Shown here: positions 35,205 to 48,765 of the stretch, piece after piece | Position numbering within the stretch: the stretch's first letter is position 1 | Layout: each line of letters opens with the position of its first letter | From: Prostheceraeus crozeri | Lineage: Eukaryota; Platyhelminthes; Polycladida; Euryleptidae | Length of the DNA: 64,000 nucleotides | Direction: 5' to 3' | NCBI GenBank assembly: GCA_907163375.1 | Contig: CAJQUW010011567.1 | Span: forward strand, 186,001 to 250,000 | The notes under the pieces: model-generated | What the model saw: the letters and a program-made list of their open reading frames with translations, nothing else | What the model was told of the DNA's origin: nothing | The model's database searches: none | Position numbers and translations under genes: made by a program

Positions 35205-35290
35205 CGGAGCGTGCCGCAAGTCGTTAGCACATAGCTCGCTCTGTTTAAGGTTGTAAAACCTAGGTCCTGAAAATCTTCTTTAAACTCAAA
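35205..35290 (+). mobile_element. possible SINE head (family 3), diverged
   Basis: GCTCGCTCTG followed by AAAACCTAGGTCCTGAAAAT parallels TTCGCTCTGCG and AAAACCTAGGACTTAAAAAA in the family-3 copy at 28174. The rest is too diverged to confirm. Confidence 0.4.
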
Positions 35291-38200
35291 ACGTTTCCTC
35301 CATTTCCAAGCATAGTCTAGTCCATACATGCAAGAATTATACGGTGCTACAGCATGCAATGTGTCACTGAGCCCAGTCCTCTGCGTTTAGGTTATTTGCG
35401 ACCAGAAAGAGAAGACATGTCTGACGCTTCGCTCCCAGAGATTGATTATGCACAACGTGGCAATGAAATATCCATCCATGTAACAACAAGACAGTTCATT
35501 CTACAATAAGCAAAATTCTTTTCAAAACAAAAGCCACTGAGAAAAAGCATGGACACTGTTTAGTAGGTCTGTCTTGATGACAAGCGGTACAGTTGCCTCA
35601 AATCGTGAATCATTATGTCAATGTAGGCATCTATGATTCGACTTCAAATTTGCCAATTAATAACACAAGAACAGAGCATTCCTCTGTCATGTTATAATAC
35701 TCACTTCGTACAATATATGCTTATCATGCATCATATATAACCTTAGACACGTTCTTAATCGCCAAAATAGACAATGAATGTGCCGAATTTGACAAGTTAG
35801 AACCTGAATAAATGAATGTTTAACGAACTGATTAACTGAGTTTCAAATTCATGAACGATTTCAGTCCAAACCTGAATACAAGCGTCATTGATGACCGATC
35901 GATCATCGAATGAAGCAGATCATGTCAAACAAGAAGCAAAAATTCAACGTCTATTCAAATACGAGACAGACGACCATTGAAGGGCGATTAATGATATTCT
36001 CTCTCTTGCCTGTTTCGGCAGCAAACCTGTCATACAGAGACACCCATTTCTCATTTCTGTATTTTTGGCATTTCCTATTTGACAAGTGGTGATGAAAGTG
36101 ACAGTAATTACCGGTGCGATACGAATTTCTACTCTACTTATTATATAATGTGATGTACTGTTAGCTGGACATTCGGCCACACTTGTCGTTCACTTGTACA
36201 TCCGGTCTGATTCTTCCGGAACTGATGATGAGAAGGTCGTCGTGGTATTCAATGGCGAGAAAAGTGAACGATGACAATGATGATATCAACAGAGGTTCAC
36301 GCAGCTTCACCCGGTTAACTGCCGACATAACCAAGCAGTTTGGAGCGAAAGTATCTTCATATCTGCTTGACTGACTCCCGAAAAAGCTGCAATCTTAGAT
36401 GAAATTCTTAAACTGAAATTCTATGTTTATGTTGAACGATCTATTCTGAAAACCTCTGCCATCTACGATTTGATATTGTGGGACCAGAATGTGCCTTAGA
36501 ATCTCATAGATCATTATAGGTAATTGATATGAAGTCATTGACCGATATATTTCATTTCAAGTCAAATTAAAAACAGCCGAAATCGCCAACACAAAATATT
36601 GTTGAGCTTCCAAATACACTTTTGAGTGAAGGTAGTTTATTTAACCCCCCAGGGGGCTATGATGGAAAATATTCTACCATCAAATGGGAAGTACGTAAGA
36701 AGCAAGCTGCTGCAAAAGTCATTTACGAATACGCAGAATTCCTGAACAGAGAAAATTTTTGACAGGAATAAAATTTGCCCTATCCCAAATACACGAGGAT
36801 TGAGACAAGCCAAAGATGTTAGACTATTGGATCTTTCACACTCTATGATTTACTACTTCACTGCATTACTATTTGGTAGATGGAAGAAATGGGTTGATTA
36901 TCATCCAGATGTTTATTAAAACTCCACACAATGGCATATTTGCTTTGGACTAATTATAATGTTATTATAAAAGGGAATAAAGAACGAAATGTCTGAATAG
37001 ACGCTATCATTGTCAATGCTATGATTTAATTTAGTATTCATCCACTTTCGAATGTTACTTGTTCATAATTGAGTATATACTGGCTATGTTGATATGAGTA
37101 TTATTCTATGCATGCTCTATGTTAAGATAATAGCTTTTAATACAACAAAATTCAATGCATCCATGCTGCCAGGAAGTCATCGGTCATATGTTGAAATGCT
37201 AGAAATACATTCAGCATTTCAAATATGATTATCGGCTGAAGAATTACATCGTTCTCTCATGTACGTGGAGAACCACATCATGCATTCGTATGATTATCGG
37301 CCATTAGAAGTCAACTTAGTGTCGAGTCGGGATGTCTGACCGTCTGTTGAATTAAGTTAAATATCAAATTGTGATAAATGAATGCTAGGATTTGCTGCAT
37401 TTCGATAGCCAGTGTTGGAAAATTGCTTGATTACGATCAGCAAGATTAATAACGATCAAACGTTGATTTAAAAGTTCCTCTAAAGTGTAAAGAAATTTGA
37501 CACACTCGTTTGTAACATTAAAGATCAAACGAAATAGTACGCATCTATCGCTACACACTAATCGTCTCAATGGAGCTCACAAGCTATTGAGATTTGTCAA
37601 ACGTTTTCTTTACATGGGTTCATAAAAGCTTTCATGAGAGATTAAATAGAGTTCTCAGCCATTCTATTTTGGACTCGATAACAGCATGCATTGGATTGTT
37701 CCTAAAGAATTCCTCACAACGTTTTATTAACAACTTAAAACTTTAAATTTTCTATTAAGAATTCACTAAATGGTCTCGAAGACAAATTCTTATTGATGAA
37801 ATGTGCATAATCGCGTCATCAAATCATAAGCTTGATTTTTATACTCTTTTCATCGATGTAGAGCAGCGCGCATGCGATCAGTCACGACGTACGGCTCAGA
37901 AGCTGGGGTGGGGCCCGCTGCGAACATCTCGATTTTTGCGGACAGCGGGCATCCGCCTGCGGGCATGTACAACTTCAGAGACTGAAGTAGCACCGCGCAA
38001 TGTGAGCTATTTCATAGTTTGGTGCAAACAGCTCCTGAAACTTTACACGGCGCAGCTGCAGATTTATAAAAGATCAAGAAAGCATACAAATTCAATTCAT
38101 GTCAGAAGGATCGACATCAAGTGAAATTAATAAAAAGTTACAATTCGAATGCATCTTTACCATGAACGCAATTCAGAAATGAGAAAACAGCAAAAATATG

Positions 38201-41200
38201 AATCGAGTTAGCATGAGGTTTGGTGATGAATGAATATTAAAATAATCCCTGCTTCATAAGAAGACATAGCAACGATTCTGAGAGAACGACCAACTATGGC
38301 TTCCCTGCAAATTATTTGATCTCTCACACTTGCGGTGTTCAGTCGAGATTTGTATTTTCTCGTAAATTACCAAGTCGAATTTGACTTCTTCTAAAATCAG
38401 CCAAATTAGCCAAATTCCCACCACATTTACCTACCCCAATCATCAGCATGGATTTCACGTTTTTCACACATCGAACCCTAACCATGAGGTGTGAATGGGC
38501 GAAGTCAATAAGGAGGAGCAGCTGCGAAAAACCGACTCTGGCGGTTAACTACGAAAAGAAAATATGTCTATGGGCGAAGTGAATAGTCCATTGTTAACAT
38601 GCTGTGAGTCATTCACTGAACCGGCTTCCAGGTCGGCAGATCAAATCTTGATAATGAAAGTAGATCGTCAGAGATGAACATTGATAGTTGTTTTCAATTG
38701 ATGAAGTGTTCCATATCAACTATTACAAACAATGTGATGTGTTTGTCGCGTCAAATTTGACAGAAGTTAAAATCGCAGAACATGGCTTGCGGAAATGTGA
38801 TATGCCAATTAGCTTTCGATGAGTATGATCCACCTCCGTAATAAATTTGTATAAGACGAGTGGGTGTATCAACGTCCATTCAAGCATCGAAGCTGCAGTG
38901 CTTGAATTTTCTAGAACCGAGAAGTTTGGGTTCACTTACAGTGATTTTCTCAATGGGGTTCACAAAGTCGGAAACGCTATCAGAACGAGTGAAACTTTTA
39001 GATGATGCATTTAAAATGAAGCCCACCGCCGTGCAGAAAAGCAATAATTTTTCAATACACCGTGTGTGTGTCACTCATATAAGTCGTCCTCCTAATGCCG
39101 AGTTAAAATAATGTCTTGAGTCAACACGTCGTTGGTAGTATTGAGGATGTGTACTGATACAAACTTCTGTTCTATCAACAAGTCAACTGGCCCAAATATT
39201 GATTGATGTGTTATTAGACATTTTTCCTTGTTGGCAATTCTTTTCCATTTGCTTCTTGGTATGTTTATATCTTCACTGAAGTTATGTTTGCACATGCATG
39301 TACTAGCTTTTGTCAAGTGCTTGGCTTCCAAATATTTCTCTTTGTTTCGGTAAATCACCCCTGGGATAGGAAGCCGGTTACCATCCTGAAAATCTTATCA
39401 GCTTCCATCTAACTCGACCGTGAAATTCAGACCAAACCTTCAAATTTCATATCAAAAGGACTCAAAGCATTTCAAAGAATCAAAATATCATGCTCACACA
39501 AAAACTCATGTGCTCTAAAGGAACTACTCAGTCACAGCATTTTAAAATGAGACCACTTCACGTGATAGCTGAGTAGAAGTCGATATCATGACTGTAAATG
39601 TAGCGCCGCATCACCAAAAGACAGCGACAATCAAATCGAATAACACGAAAGGTTAAGTTATAGGTGACGGACAACCTCAAAAATAGGATGTAAGCATTCA
39701 TTCAGTTAGTTCGATTACTGTGTAATCTTCGCGAGAATAGAATGATATGAGGAAAAAAATTATCAGTCCTTCAAAATGCGCGCTCTGATGCAAAGTACAC
39801 TGTAAGCGAGTACAATTAAAATCAGCAGATAAACGTTTTGACTTTTATTCAAATGATTCACTAGACTGAACAATTAATGGTCAGAACATGAGTGGGCTGC
39901 CAGATGGTCTGACTGATAGACAACTTTTAGTTTGCACAAGGTACATCCACACAGGCTGTTAACTGTTAACTGATACAATTAGAGAATCAGTTTGCGAACT
40001 GCACGAACTACACCACTGTGTACGGCGATTTTATGGAACAACTCGAACAAAATTGTTAAAATTAAATGATGCTCAAATGACTATGGCCTATTGCAGATTC
40101 AATTCTGTCTATGCTATGGTTTAACTATGTGCAGAAATTCCTTGACAGATATGTCCCTGGCATCGGTGCCAAACTGTGTGGAAGATAATCTACAAGTGCA
40201 TTTATATATAAGCAAGCTCCAAGTATGATGTCAGCAATACAGTAAAAAGGACTTTTGATTTAGGAAAATCATCTATTCAGAACACTGGGATGAATGCCGT
40301 GACAGCCGAAACATAGTGCTTAAACTTTCAACATTACTTTTAAAAGCAGTATCGCCTGCACAAAACTATCACAGAGTTTTAAAAACGAATTATAAAGCAG
40401 AAAAGCTCTGTATATGTGAATAATACATTCTGTTCATTCAAGCATTAGTTAGTTTCTCGCATAAACTTTTATCAAATAGTGCCTCACAAACTGATCTACG
40501 TGGGAGTAGCTGTACAGTTGAGGGATGTATGATATCACTAAAAATGCCTATGCCTAAAACAATGAACTGAACTTCTAAAAAAAGTCGGTATTTTACATAT
40601 ACGTACTTCTAGCCAATTATTAGACAACAGTTTACATCAGCGTTGTGAGAATCGATGAGAGAATGATAAATCATTGGCATAGTGAATCTGTTTCACCACA
40701 TACAAATTGTTCAATTTGAGGAGTATTGACATATTTTTAGCAAGTACCTTGATAGAAATGGATCTGAAGTAGGGCCTATAGTTGGATGTATTTGGCATCG
40801 ATTGACCGGTGAGGATGAAATAGATTTTCTGCATCCAAAAATGTAAGAAAAGCTACATCCGTACATCCATGATGTTTTAATGTTGCTGTTCTTATGAATT
40901 TTTATGATGGATCACTTTTATTTTATATTCTTCACTGTAATTCTGAGTAAATCTCCACGATTCCCATTTCGGAGATGTTTGTGATTTGCAAAATATACGC
41001 TTATCATCTATTAAGCATGTTGCAGGCGCCAATGATGCATTGTATCAGAAAATGTGACATTTCGAAATTTTTGAATGACAAATTTCAGAATCTATGAATT
41101 TCACATTTCGAGCAGATTTGGAAAATCAAATTTCATGGGTGGGAGAAACCATTTATGGTAAGTGAACATCTTGAATGCACATAATAATTTCAAATTTGAA

Positions 41201-42579
41201 GAGAATGCAAAAAAGTGAAGTTTTGCATATAAAATAGACCTGTCCTCAAAAGTAGAATCGAAGTCCATGACATCGATTGCTCAAGTTATGCGCAAGGGTG
41301 TAACTTTTCAAGCGGCGTTAAGTTAATTTTTAGCAATGTGAATATTTTTTTTCTAAAGCTTCGAAAAAGTCATTTTGCATTCAATGTACGAGTAGAATGG
41401 CTTTTCGAAGCAAATGGCCATTATAACGGTCATCAGCATAAATATTAATGTGACGGAACGTAAATGAATTGACAATAATCGCTATGTAAACTGATGTGAT
41501 ATCAATATGTGATCACATGCCTTTACTTTAAGGATAAGACAAATGGAATATTAACCGAAGTAACCAGATAAGATAACCATGGCGGCCGTGGTTTAGCGCT
41601 CTATCAGACCGATTTGATCGAAAGTTTATTCACTTCACTCTTATGTATCATATTAAAGTCAAGTGAAGCATAATTTAGAAGTAAATTAGAGATGGTTTCT
41701 TCAGCTTTTCAATCAGATAGAGAACATCCATGCGATCAAAGCTTGAAAGTAGGAAAGTTCATAAAAGCATTTCAGATAAGCACTGTCTTGAAATTAATGA
41801 ATTCGAAGTCAATTTATGGCTCATCCGAAGAACCTCCTATTTCTTTAATGATATCATAGCAACTTGGGATTTAAGCGGACTTACATGTACAAAACTGATA
41901 AAAGTGCAACATCAACCAACTGATTTCAATCCCATTAATGAATAAGCAGCCCACATAACGATTATTTATCAATAGACAAATATTTTCGAGTACTTCAAAC
42001 CGGAGATAGCTTCAATCCCGACGAAACTCCTCGACGATAATCGTTTCAGACGTTAACAGAGAGAGATGACTTAACTATTGCCTATGGCCTTACTCTTCAC
42101 TTCAATATGCGGGATTGGCATAATTCAATTTGAGAGATAACATCAATTCTTCTTGATAACAACACCGTTAATTCATTTTAGCACGAAATTGAATCAGATA
42201 CCACTGAAGTACTAGACAGGAATACACAACGATGACTGACCATAACGGTCAAGATAAAATCGTAGCGAAATTGACCGATTTTGATATCGATCAGAAAAGG
42301 GTGGCCAATCAACTGATGCTGTGCTGATGCACTGGAAATCACGAAGAAAAACTTTGAATAATTAATCCTAATTACATACATGCCAAACCCAAATTTTCCG
42401 CACATATAAGCTACAAACTGCTAATTTGGCACCAAATTTTTAGTAATTTATTAATAGGAACTGGCATCGTGATTTGAAAGATTTCTACATTGTTTTTCTT
42501 TTTCTTCTCACTGTCTCACTTGTCATTCTAACTCCGTCTTCTCTTTAAGATGAAGAAATCTTGATTTGCGTGCATGACA
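35291..42579. other. long stretch without recognised genes
   Basis: About 7.3 kb with no identifiable element. A GC-rich island at 37862-37995 stands out and holds part of a 107-codon frame (37801-38124, plus) of unknown nature. Opposed frames at 38860-39111 and 38880-39074 show no domain. A short tRNA-head-like string lies at 41582 without a B box. Deeper similarity searches would be needed to exclude exons. Confidence 0.4.
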
Positions 42580-42587
42580 ATTAGCAT

Positions 42588-43202
42588 CAGTGGCGTATCC
42601 AAAATTCCTCCTGGGGGGGTCACATTACATTCATTCGTTAAATCGTAACTATGGCCCATTATTCAATAGTAAATTATTGTTAAGTTACTTTACTGAAGTG
42701 AATTGAAATTATTTGATTTATCCTATGCTGACTTATATTGATTTAGTTACACTATATTGATAGTATCTTCGTTGTCAAATTTTGTGCAAAAAAATTAAAA
42801 AAAACACCTATGCCAAAATTTTTACAATTGTGGTGGTTCTATATCAGTACAAATTATATTTAAAATCTGCAGGTTGCAAATGAAACCGAAATGGACGTGG
42901 TATCCAGGAGTGTCCGCTCTACATTGTAGAATCTGTGCCTACAAAAAAACTAGATCGTCGTCTACTCCACATGGCCAAGTGATCTTACAAGTGGTTGCGA
43001 TTGATCTGAATGTCTCCTGTTTCTATAATGATGGGCTAATCCGCTCAATCAATCTCTCTCATAAATAATTTTTGAGATGTTTTAGAACAGTGAAAGATCG
43101 CTCTCCTGTAGCGTTCGCAACTGGGATTGTGGAAAGAACCTACGACCAATTCCTGAGGGGCCCATGGCTCGATGACCTTCCCCCCACCCTAATACGCTAC
43201 TG
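42588..43202. mobile_element. hAT MITE with exact 8-bp duplication ATTAGCAT
   Basis: Ends are CAGTGGCGTATCC on the left and, complemented, CAGTAGCGTATTA on the right, ten of 13 alike. The exact 8-mer ATTAGCAT flanks both sides (42580-42587, 43203-43210). Subterminal G runs (TGGGGGGGTC left, GTGGGGGGAAGG on the complement right) are shared in style with the larger element at 56379, whose left end is CAGGGGCGTATCC. It has no transposase; the 64-codon frame inside (42874-43068) has no recognised domain. Length 615 bp. Confidence 0.9.
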
Positions 43203-43210
43203 ATTAGCAT

Positions 43211-43862
43211 AGTGATGAAAATGAAAAAAAAATCTTCACAATATTTAATAGAGGACACTAAAACCAATTCGGTAGCGAATTCCGCTGTGATAATCGTGTG
43301 AATTTGCAGATAAGAACTTCGAGTGTTAATTACTCTAAAACATGCTGTATATGACCTCTGCATCTGTTCATATAGAGATCGGTTACGATCGGAGGATCTG
43401 AAAGAGTGAAAGAGTACATTCTCCTTCAATATTTGCAGAAGGTCGTTAACATCGACCTTTCTTAAATTGAAATGTTGAAATGAAAGCGACGGCAGCAATT
43501 AACTTTTGAAAACATCTAAGGTATGTCTTGAATGCATTTCATGTGAGATTACCTTCAACAACACCCCATTAAGTATAGGAACTAGATGCACGACATCCTT
43601 CTGCTAAGACATGAACTGATCGACTTCACACCAGAATAGTTCTGACAACTGTTGTCGATCTTTAAACCGATAAACACAACATTCAGACTTGTAGAAATCG
43701 ACCGCCTCTTGTGAAAAACATGAAAGGACGACACTTCTGTATCAACATCCTACGACAACACAGTTCCTCTGATCTAACCCGACGAGATCAGCAGCTTTTA
43801 TTGACTCATTGCAACTGCCAATCTTGATTTCTCTGTCTTGATTGAGTTAATTTTCTTTTAAA
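43211..43862. other. no gene recognised
   Basis: The 138-codon minus frame 43082-43498 crosses the MITE border into this stretch and shows no domain. Nothing else was seen. Confidence 0.45.
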
Positions 43863-44100
43863 GATCTCCGTGGTGCAGTGGCTTGGAGATAGGCCGTACG
43901 ATCTCCGTGGTGCAGTGGTTTAGAGATAGGCCGCACGATCTCCGTGGTACAGTGACTTGGAGAAAGGCCACACGATCTCCAGTGGCTTCTCGAGTCCCGG
44001 AAAGGTCATAAGAAGTCGACAGGAAGGGTATCTGGACTTATAGGCGTGCATGGACCTTTAGAAAGGATGGGCCAAGCGCACCAAAAGCAGACCGGGTGGA
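43863..44100 (+). mobile_element. family-1-like SINE with its head triplicated
   Basis: Three exact-period 37-bp units (43863-43899, 43900-43936, 43937-43973) each start GATCTCCGTGGTGCAGTG or a one-base variant, the A-box head of the SINE. A fourth, partial unit at 43974 runs into CGAGTCCCGGAAAGG and the usual GTCGACAGGAAGGGTATC body. After about 44040 the sequence departs from family 1. Multiplied A-box heads are unusual for a SINE. Confidence 0.75.
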
Positions 44101-45664
44101 CCTGGGGGATCAGTACTCCTTAGTTGATTGTATTGCCCCCTCAGCGAAAACCTTATATATCGATGAGCACTAATTGCACTTCAATAGTGCACATCAACTT
44201 CACAGGCGCCCTGTATGTGATCTGTAAATTTATGTAAAAGTATAATTTTTAGGTACTTTTGTGCAATTGTTGTGTATACTGCATGAAAAGTCGAAACAAT
44301 TATTTTGAATTAGACAGGTCTTACAAACAGCTTAGGTATTGAATTGCTCACATCATGTCAAGGGCTGATTAGATGCTGGAATTTTAAAAATCGAGATGAG
44401 TCATTGCTATGAGTATGCAAGTACATGCAGATGGGCTGTATCATGCTGCTAATGATAAATGACATACAGTATCAGTACATTGACATTTTCTTCATGATCA
44501 GTATCGAGAAGTCAGCTCTTCAAGGCATTAATACCATGTATATTTTCAAAAAATCTGGTGATGATGTTGCTTCGCAGCTACAGGTGGGCAAGCCGAAGCT
44601 CAATCAGTCCAAACAATCTTGCTCGCGCAGTAAACATTCAATTTAATCATATTCTAATTACTTCTGTTCAATTCCAGAGGTGCTTTTAGGAATAGCTAGA
44701 CAAGCAACAACTTTGGCATGCTCAAGCACAATGTAATTTAAAATATTCAATTTACCATCTAATAAGTTAATCCTTGAAAGTGAGGCAATGGCCGGTGTCT
44801 CTCCCTTGCGCAAGTCAATGTGGTCAAGTCAAGAGTGTGGACAGGGCCGCGGCCTGGATTTTAAAAATTCGAAGTAACGGGATGCCCAGTCTGAAGACAA
44901 ATTTTCATGACTTTCGTGATAACTTGAAATTTCTGCGAATGCTGCGCTGATGCACAATCAGGTTGAATTAGTTTAATTTGAAATTGTGTCTTTTATACGT
45001 CAAGACGAACGCCGATATCATTAGACATGGTTTGTTGCGATATGAGCTTCCATGAAACACACACGCTTAATCTTCTCCGTAAATCTCAGCAATGGTCCGC
45101 AAAGTCTGCAATATTCATCACGCACCTGTCGGCCACTTTTTGTACTGCCTGTCGTCAATGGTACAGAAATTCATAATTTTGATCAAATTATATACCTATG
45201 TTATATCAATGTTATATGGTTAAATCATCACTCTTCGACGGCAATAGCAATGACTTTGACTTCATTAAGCTATGATTAATTCAGCTTCTAAATAAACTAT
45301 GTAAAATATTGTATGAGAGATAAGGCAATTTGCATCGCCTGTATGTTAGATGTGTCACATGCATCTGAGATGTGGTGAGTAATCAATAAATTTGTAATAT
45401 TGTACAGGCCTACACTAGTTTAGAGAGATAACCGAAACACTTCTTTCTTGAGAAGCAAATTTGAGTGACTGATCAAAATAAAATCCAGCAATCAAGACTG
45501 GTTGGCTCTGACCGTGTCTTGAAACCATGTTATGAATTTATGCTTTGTATTCTTAATTTCTGATTGACCAGACCTGGTTTGTCTGTGTGAAGGCACAAAT
45601 GAGTCCCCGTAAGGATCAGCAAAAGTGCTTCGAATACAGTATTATGCTTTCTATATCTGCACTG
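44101..45664. other. no gene recognised
   Basis: Frames of 73-75 codons (44425-44646, 45052-45279, plus) without domains. A GC-rich word GGGCCGCGGCC occurs at 44847. Confidence 0.45.
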
Positions 45665-45967
45665 AGTTGCTTACTTGCTTGCTTATAACTCGTCCCACGA
45701 CATTGTAGAGCCTGCACGATGTACCACACTTCTCCTTCTTTCGGAGGTCAGCAACGGTACATTCTCCCATTGAATATTGAGCTGGGCAAGATCCTTTTTG
45801 ATGACAGCGCCACCAGGGTCGAAAGAGAAAACTGCCTTAGTCAGATGGCTATCGGGAGGCACTGAGTGGCTATGATACGATTTGATCAGCCCCACTAGGT
45901 CGGTACAATATGTAAGTGCAAGGTTCTCTCGAAGCAGGGAAGCAAGCATGTGACAAAAAGCTCGCAA
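45665..45967 (-). pseudogene. probable LINE 3' end with (TAAGCAAG)n-like tail
   Basis: The minus frame 45967-45683 ends KKDLAQLNIQWENVPLLTSE, then RRRSVVHRA and WDEL before its stop. DL-x-x-LNI-x-W followed by ER-x-R-x-VV is like the last residues of many non-LTR reverse transcriptases. A microsatellite-like TATAAGCAAGCAAGTAAGCA follows the stop at once, as at the LINE end near 13930. Upstream coding sequence is not recognisable, so this is a short 5'-truncated relic. Confidence 0.5.
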
Positions 45968-47429
45968 TGATCAACATATACATGAAGGAAATTAAAAAAC
46001 CGAAAGAACAACCGAGGTAAATTGAGCAGTACAAAACAATGTTTGAATTTTCGAGCTACTGTAGACAAACTATTCACGTCAAAATTTATGAGGTCGCCTT
46101 ATGTTTTCGATTTAGAGTCAGCCAAAAGTAGATGCCGGTATATGACACTGAATGACCAGTCTGTTTTAAGTTTGCAAAATCCTTATAAATCAATAAATTG
46201 GCGTCATTTTCATCCTGCATTTGCGAGTACACACGATAAATGAAAATCTTCCAAAATAATGCATGTTTCAGCTGGATCACAAAACGAAGCGGGTTCAAAG
46301 GTTCTTTCGGGAAAAAGACTGCTCATCAATTTTCTATGATTTGTAAATTGTGTGCTGGGTTCACATGCCGGTTTTCCGATGTTGACGATTTAATTATCTC
46401 GCTCAAATTCACTTAAATTTGCTGTCATTTTATTTACACAAGGATTCATACTACATGTAGATCGCTGCTTGATTCCCCTTCAGAACTGACATTGGTTGAT
46501 AATGACAGACCAAATTGACTATCTAAACAGATATGACAGGCAAATTCATTTTTGAAATTCCTGCTTTAAAAGTTCACTACAGAGATGATTAAGTCTGGCA
46601 TTTAGTATCATATAACAGTTTTACACAGGTCTTCGCTGTTCGCACTGTTGACTAAAGATACTGATTGAAGACCTTTCGAGATAACAAGAACTGTCACTGA
46701 TAATCAGACACAAGACCAATTGCAAAGGCGCAAATGAAGTGGATAAAAACTTCTTTCTTTGATGCCTAAACTGTTCATTAAAGCATTTTCATGAAGCACC
46801 GTGAAAATAGCTGTTGATGCAAAATACGTAGCATGATTTCCAGCAGTGCAAAATCGTGGAATCTGTAGAATATCTGCAGAAAATCTGTAGAAAATCTGTA
46901 GAAAACGGTGTAGTTGTGAAAATTATCTCCTCCTAGCATGATAGCTGTTTTGCGACTGTTGGTTGTGAATCAGAAGAGCTATGAAAATTGTCGATTTCGT
47001 TTTGATATTTGAGATGAAAATATTAAAAAAATCACTTTTCAAGAATAGGAAAAGGATGCATGAACATTGTAAGATAGAGAACACTTAAGTGCCACAAAAC
47101 CTTTAATAGACCTGACACTTTTTCGATAAATAGAGCTACCTCAGTTTAAGAGTTGAAAAATATACCACAATGGCAATCTATTAGAGTATTTGCGGGATTA
47201 GTAAATAAATAAGATTTTCCACAATATCAAAAACGCTGCATAAATAATGTGATTTTCTTCAAAACTAAAAAATAGGAAAATGTGATGTTGCAGCGTCCCA
47301 CTGTTTAGTCATAGATCTGCTTATTGAGAGCATCGTACAGCTCTACAAGGTCAATAGAAATCTGATGAAAACATCTCAAACTAGTCGAATAATTGATTTG
47401 AAAATAACTTCATTTGAAGTTAACCATTA
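45968..47429. other. no gene recognised; 11-bp tandem repeat at 46861-46904
   Basis: Four copies of an 11-bp unit, ATCTGTAGAAA with two variants, lie at 46861-46904. Otherwise the sequence is AT-rich without supported features. Confidence 0.5.
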
Positions 47430-48090
47430 GCTCAATCGTCGTTCATTTATGCAGCATGGAACCCGCGGGTCTTAGCCGAAGTGATGGTCGCAGACCAGAT
47501 GGTCTGACAGCTTTTCCTTTCAAGAGTTGCAAAATCTTTGGCCTGGGACTTCACTTGCGTAGGTACGTAGTAAAGTCCCGCCTTATCAACTGCTCCTCGG
47601 CACCAGGTTCCGCTACAAGTGCTGCGGCACTCTCAAAGGTTGCGAAATATATCTCAGCAGCATAATTTCCAACCCGCTGCTGCGGAGACCACCTGCCATT
47701 AAATGCTGGTTGTGCCCTATTCTTGTACTTTAAGTCATCGTTCACACCATTTTGTACAGAACTATTTAGTCGAAGTTGTAATCTGTGATCATTTTAGAAA
47801 TCTGGTGTACGTTCAATGTATCTTCTAATGGTATTTCCATATTTCTGTACACATCTTGTGAAATTGATTGATTTTTATTGATTTGAAATATACACTTCCT
47901 AGTTCCTATCCTATGTGTTTTCGGCCCATCCACAAAAACTTTCTTGTGAGAACTATCCCGGCGGGTTTCCGAGGATACCGGCGATAAACGAGACCATTTC
48001 TTTCTCAATCAAATAATCTTTATCAGCATTATTCGAGAAAACTGGCTCAGTGTCTCCCTGGTTCCCACAGCTATCCAATAGGCCGTAGAC
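47430..48090 (-). pseudogene. unidentified decayed coding segment
   Basis: The minus strand from about 48090 to 47430 has codon-like composition and higher GC than its surroundings. Frames 48008-47766 and 47745-47551 contain protein-like stretches, for example KKVFVDGPKTHRIG and NGRWSPQQRVGNYAAEIYF. No start codon of the ATG type opens these frames, and the segment is interrupted in several places, so it looks like a fossil. I cannot name the family; a host pseudogene and a mobile-element protein are both possible. Confidence 0.4.
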
Positions 48091-48663
48091 CGATGAATAC
48101 CTTTTTTATGTGGCTTTAAACTTTATATTTTTTTACAAATAAGATTTTTCATTCTCATGCAAAAATGTTCATTTATCATTAATTTATTATCATCAAAATG
48201 ACGGAAGATTCGACTTTTGTCTCTGTAATTCGATGTAGCACCACGAAACATCTTCTATGAAGATTGTCTTTGACTTAGGATGAAATTTTACAAACTGTCA
48301 CTTAGCCGATGAGTCATCAGAATGGTTAGCAACATTTAGCCCTCCAGGAAGTCCAACATTGACGTTGGTGGCCATCAAAAAGTCAATCAATGTCTATTTC
48401 TGAAGATAAGTTGCGTCAATTTGTGAACCTGATAAAATGTCCAGTTATCAGCATGTTTTGATAGGAAACAGTTGACATTCAAACCGGTCACAGGGCAGCT
48501 GAGCCAATTTTGGATCATCTCTAACGAGAAACTGTTGACTGTCCGTCATTTTGAGATAGCATACGCACGACACCCCGTCGAGATCGTTCCACACATTGAT
48601 TTCGAGCATCAAAGGCTCATTTTGATTTAAGTTTCCGCATCGACCGATTCGAGAATAATTAAA
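48091..48663. other. no gene recognised
   Basis: No frames or repeat ends seen in this stretch. Confidence 0.5.
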
Positions 48664-48765
48664 ACTTTGAGCGGTAGACTAGCTTAGTTGATAAAGCGAC
48701 TGAAACAGTGATATCAGGTCCCGAATGTCGAGGGTTCTAGGTTCGAGGCTGGTCACAAACCGATT
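48664..48765 (+). mobile_element. tRNA-like SINE head
   Basis: GGTAGACTAGCTTAGTTGAT is an A-box-like string, followed some 60 bp later by GGTTCTAGGTTCGAGGCTGG, a B box. Spacing fits a tRNA-derived SINE head. The downstream body is not one of the families recognised elsewhere. Confidence 0.5.

Noticed and set aside
41582-41620. tRNA-like head GGCGGCCGTGGTTTAGCGC
   Set aside because: No B box at the proper distance and no repeat partner.
43082-43498. 138-codon minus-strand frame
   Set aside because: It crosses the border of the MITE at 43202, so it joins unrelated sequences and has no domain.
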